Source: an uncultured Oscillospiraceae bacterium | GTDB taxonomy: Bacteria; Bacillota; Clostridia; Oscillospirales; Oscillospiraceae | Assembly (NCBI GenBank): GCA_949878425.1 | Contig: CATLAL010000003.1 | Coordinates: 84,527 to 148,526, forward strand | Reading direction: 5' to 3' | Length of the DNA stretch: 64,000 nucleotides | Shown: piece by piece, positions 61,366 through 64,000 of the stretch | How positions within the stretch are numbered: position 1 is the first letter of the stretch | Layout of the letters: each line of letters starts with the position of its first letter | Program-made: the position numbers and the translations under genes | Notes under the pieces: generated by a model | The model's input: the letters and a program-made list of their open reading frames with translations, nothing else | Database searches by the model: none | Told to the model about the DNA's origin: nothing

Positions 61366-62763
61366 TCAGCTGGCCTGGGGCATGGCGTCGTCCTGGGCCT
61401 CGGCGGCCGCCCGGATCTGCCCCTTGACGCGGCGGGCCAGCGGCACGGCCAGGGCCAGGGACAGCACGTCCGCAACCGCCTGGACCGCCGCCACACCTCC
61501 CCCGCCCCAGAGCCACGCCATGGGGTAGACAATGGGCAGGAAGCAGGTACCCTGCCGGGAGGTGGACAGCAGCAGCGCCCCCTTGGCGCTGCCCAGTCCC
61601 GCGCAGAGCATGTTGACCACCGCCACCCAGCCGTGGGCGGGCAGGGCCAGGCACTGGAGGCGGATGCACAGCGCGCCGGCCTCCCGCATGGCGGGGTCGT
61701 CCTTGGCGAAGAGGAGGATGAGGGGCCCCGCAAAGAGCGCCAGAGCCAGCCCCATGGCCGAGGCGCCGATGAGGGCGGTCCGGGCGGCAAAGCGATAGCC
61801 CTCCATCACCCGGTCGTACCGCTTGGCGCCCCAGTTGAAGCCCGCCACCGGCTGGAAGCCGGTACCGAAGCCCAGAATGATTCCAAAGGGGAACATCATG
61901 ATCTTTGTTGACACGCCGATGCCCGCCAGGAGAGAGTCGGAGATGTCGCCGGCAATGTTGTTGAGCACAATGGCGGAAATAACCGCCAGACCGTTGCGGA
62001 ACAGAGAGGAGGACCCCACCGTGACGATCTGCCAGAGGATGCTCCGGCTGGGCCGAAAGGCCCGGACGCCTACGCGCAGAAGGCTCCGGCGGGTGATATA
62101 GGGGAAGATCAGAATTGCGAAGCTGACCAGCTTGGAGATGGCGGTGGCTATGGAGGCCCCCTTTACGCCCAGATTCATAGAAAAAATGAACAGCGGATCC
62201 AGAAAGCAGTTGAGGATGCCGCCAAAGCCCATGCCGATCATAGAGAGCATGGCGCTGCCCTCCGCCCGCAGGCACTGGTTCATCACAAAGTTGGCCGCCA
62301 TGAAGGGAGCCACCAGCAGCACGTAGGCGGCGTAGTCCATGGCGTATCTCTCGCAGGTGTCCGTGGCGCCCAGCAGGCGGACCATAGGCTGCATAAAGGA
62401 GAGGCCCAGTACCATCACCACAGCGCCGAAGCCCATGGCCAGGAAAAAGGCGGTGGAGAGCACCCGGTTGGCCTTCTCCTCCTTTCTGGCCCCCAGAAGC
62501 CGGGAAATGTAGCTGGCCGCGCCTACCGCCAGCATGGACCCGGCCATCATGATGATCTGGTCCAGGGAGGCGTTGACGCTGACCGCCGCCGTGGCGTTGG
62601 TGCCCAGGGAGCTGACAAAAAACGTGTCCGCCAGATTGTAGATGGATGTAATCAAAAAGGATATGATGGAGGGAACCGCCATCTTGCTGATCACCCGGGG
62701 CAGCGGCTCCGCCAACATCATGTCCTTCCTGCGCTCCTGCCTCTCCCTCTCCGCATTGGTCAT
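61366..62763 (-). CDS. MATE-family efflux transporter
   Basis: A 465-residue protein with about twelve membrane helices in two similar halves. It has MAVPSIISFLITSIYNLADT at the start and GFGTGFQPVAGFNWGAKRYD in the middle, both typical of MATE exporters that expel drugs or metabolites against Na+ or H+. The ATG at 62763 has CGGAGGG 8 bases upstream, and a strong promoter precedes it. An earlier in-frame start would pass through the promoter. Confidence 0.92.
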   Translation of the reverse strand: MTNAERERQERRKDMMLAEPLPRVISKMAVPSIISFLITSIYNLADTFFVSSLGTNATAAVSVNASLDQIIMMAGSMLAVGAASYISRLLGARKEEKANRVLSTAFFLAMGFGAVVMVLGLSFMQPMVRLLGATDTCERYAMDYAAYVLLVAPFMAANFVMNQCLRAEGSAMLSMIGMGFGGILNCFLDPLFIFSMNLGVKGASIATAISKLVSFAILIFPYITRRSLLRVGVRAFRPSRSILWQIVTVGSSSLFRNGLAVISAIVLNNIAGDISDSLLAGIGVSTKIMMFPFGIILGFGTGFQPVAGFNWGAKRYDRVMEGYRFAARTALIGASAMGLALALFAGPLILLFAKDDPAMREAGALCIRLQCLALPAHGWVAVVNMLCAGLGSAKGALLLSTSRQGTCFLPIVYPMAWLWGGGGVAAVQAVADVLSLALAVPLARRVKGQIRAAAEAQDDAMPQAS

Positions 62764-62816
62764 AAAACGCACCCTCCGTTCCATTGTGTCACCTGCAACA
62801 GTCGCATCTGATACTG

Positions 62817-62844
62817 ATTGTACCATAAAAAAACAGCTTGTCAA
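62817..62844 (-). promoter_or_regulatory. Promoter of the MATE-marR operon
   Basis: On the minus strand: -35 TTGACA (62839-62844), 16-bp spacer with a T-run, -10 TACAAT (62817-62822). Confidence 0.85.
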
Positions 62845-62908
62845 TGGCATATAGGCATGGTTCTCAACAACACAGCTGATCCATGTTATAGTATCGGCAG
62901 CGGAGGCG

Positions 62909-63140
62909 ATGAGGATTGCGAAGAAAAAACCTCCGGGGCACTTCTGCAAGGTCTGCGGGATGCGGAAGTCCAACGAGAGCTTCAGCGGCAGGGGTCATGC
63001 GGCGCATATCGCCCCTCCTCTCCCCACGCGGCCCGCTTCGCTGGGCTCGTGCAGGGGCCCCTTAGTTGCGCCGCCTGAGCGAGAGCGAGATGGCGCGGCT
63101 GAAAAATCGAACCCACGGCCACCGGCCAAAAGCTCCTGAA
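62909..63140 (+). pseudogene. Degraded small zinc-finger-type protein
   Basis: The frame starts MRIAKKKPPGHFCKVCGMRK and continues SNESFSGRGHAAHI, like the start of small two-CxxC proteins seen in Clostridia. The expected second CxxC does not follow; the frame drifts into PPLPTRPASLG. A later segment in another frame (LSESEMARLKNRTHGHRP near 63070-63120) fits the end of the same family. A deletion or frameshift has therefore broken the gene. The family recognition is from memory. Confidence 0.5.
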
Positions 63141-63239
63141 GTGGACGGTACACACGCTGGAGATTTTCTGGTGGGAGAGGATTATTGCGGCCCTGCCGAT
63201 GTTGATCCGGAGGATGCGGAATCTCCGCTATGGAGCGCC

Positions 63240-63714
63240 CATGTGGAATACTCCAACGGAGAGATTCAGGATATGAGGAAACCATCGATCCTGAGTTGAC
63301 CATTGAACGGGCCTTGGAAACCTATCAGAGAAAAGGATACAGCCGTGAATGGATCAACCAGCGGCTCCAGGCAATTCAGGTGCGTAAAGAGCTGGCCGAT
63401 GAATGGGATGCTCGTGGTGTTCAGCGAGGTATCGAATACGCTATTCTGACCGATGAGATTTCCCGCGCATGGTCCGGTATGGCAACCAGACAGTATACGC
63501 GTCTCAAAGGCTTGAAAAAGGGAATCTCTGTGATAATATGACTACGCTGGAGTTGGTCTTGAATATGCTGGCGGAAGCGGCTACCACAGAGATCTCGAAA
63601 CAAAAAGGACCTGAAACATTTGCAGAAAATGTGGTAACCGATATGATCGAGGGAGTAGCCTCAGAAGAAATCGATAAACCCGATGCAGATAAATGGCATT
63701 TGTGTAAAATCTGA
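63240..63714 (+). pseudogene. C-terminal remnant of a phage-type antirepressor (BRO/DinD-like)
   Basis: TIERALETYQRKGYSREWIN, then RKELADEWDARGVQRGIEYA and ILTDEISRAWSGMATRQYTR, match the helical C-terminal part of BRO/DinD-like antirepressors. Near 63520 the frame shifts, and the protein continues in another frame as NMTTLELVLNMLAEAATTEI and SKQKGPETF. The N-terminal BRO/KilA-N domain is absent; the decayed zinc-finger gene lies there instead. It is a prophage or mobile-element scar. Confidence 0.65.
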
Positions 63715-63932
63715 AAACTGAAATCTGCAAAAAACAAAAAATATCGCCTTCAGCGGCGAAGTAGCATTGCAGCGTGCTGAGAGTGAATTTTGAAAAAGCC
63801 TGCCATATCAACGCTTTGGAGATACACGGATCTCCCACTTTTCGGATCGTGGGTTCGAAAGTGGGCACCTGCTCCAGAAAAAGAGGTCAAAAAAGATTTT
63901 TGGTGAAAAAACTGAGAGATTTCAAGACCTCA

Positions 63933-63980
63933 GAGGCCCTTGGATAGTGAAAATCCAAGGGCCTCAAAATTTAGATTTTT
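63933..63980 (+). terminator. Terminator-like hairpin near the right edge
   Basis: A 13-bp stem GAGGCCCTTGGAT with its complement (63953-63965), followed by AAAATTTAGATTTTTC. In 63715-63932 I see no gene; there is a CCCACTTT/AAAGTGGG dyad near 63836-63866. Confidence 0.7.
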
Positions 63981-64000
63981 CCCCACCTCCTATTCACTCA

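Noticed and set aside
63820..63880. tRNA-like 3' end (GGTTCGAAAGTGGGCACC and CTCCA)
   Set aside because: The T-loop-like string is present, but the T-stem does not pair and no acceptor or D-arm is found upstream. It may be chance or a scrambled att-type remnant, so no tRNA is called.

Overview
The window reads as chromosome from a high-GC, Gram-positive anaerobe of the class Clostridia, most like the gut Oscillospiraceae (Flavonifractor/Lawsonibacter-like; this placement is inference from gene content). Pointers are PolC-type DNA polymerase III, RNase M5, a DivIVA-family protein, a YtrA-type GntR regulator with its ABC transporter, split GcvPA/GcvPB glycine dehydrogenase, a tandem glycine riboswitch, and promoters with well-spaced -35/-10 boxes. 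No rRNA, complete tRNA or CRISPR array was found.

Region 1 (1-9.5 kb, minus strand) is a Gram-positive-type pel exopolysaccharide operon: pelD fused to an SDR/epimerase-like domain, pelE-like, a PelA/DUF2194-like deacetylase, pelF, pelG, then a DUF2304-like membrane protein and the start of a second GT4 glycosyltransferase. It has one strong promoter and a structured leader of about 240 nt, and lies divergent to a small XRE regulator. Region 2 (9.5-17.1 kb, minus) is a glycine-cleavage operon under a tandem glycine riboswitch with an intrinsic terminator: a gcvT-glyA fusion, gcvH, gcvPA, gcvPB, lplA. Region 3 (17.2-31.1 kb, minus) is housekeeping: ligA, polC and the conserved pyrH-frr-uppS-cdsA-dxr-rseP-ispG cluster, with a TIM-barrel sugar-isomerase-like gene placed between dxr and rseP.

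Region 4 (31.4-43.3 kb) is mixed: a flippase-like membrane protein, decayed IS630 and IS200/IS605 copies, a ytrA-like gntR plus ABC operon, a Dph6-like PP-loop ATPase, DUF177-rpmF, a probable DUF6323 gene, birA, an RluA-type pseudouridine synthase and a DEDDh exonuclease. Region 5 (43.4-50.5 kb, plus) is a tight run: small XRE regulator, comEC, a BglII/BstYI-like endonuclease, an MT-A70 adenine methyltransferase, holA, GNAT, RNase M5, GNAT. The restriction-modification pair thus sits between comEC and holA, which are commonly neighbours. Region 6 (50.6-56.9 kb, plus) has three unrecognised membrane proteins and an ECF sigma factor with a DUF4367-like partner. Region 7 (56.9-64 kb) holds PAP2 phosphatase, upp, DivIVA-like, a dual-OB SSB-like protein, a MATE-marR operon, and degraded phage-type genes at the right edge.

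Intergenic DNA is rich in repeats: a paired inverted family with GGCATAC-type ends and A/T-rich hairpins, a 90-bp palindromic MITE-like element (three copies), a second MITE-like family (two copies sharing a 22-bp core), and a 162-bp element with perfect 15-bp terminal inverted repeats. One 90-bp element interrupts the IS630 transposase. One hairpin repeat supplies the stop codon of a gene. A run of short palindromes lies inside the DUF4367-like coding region.
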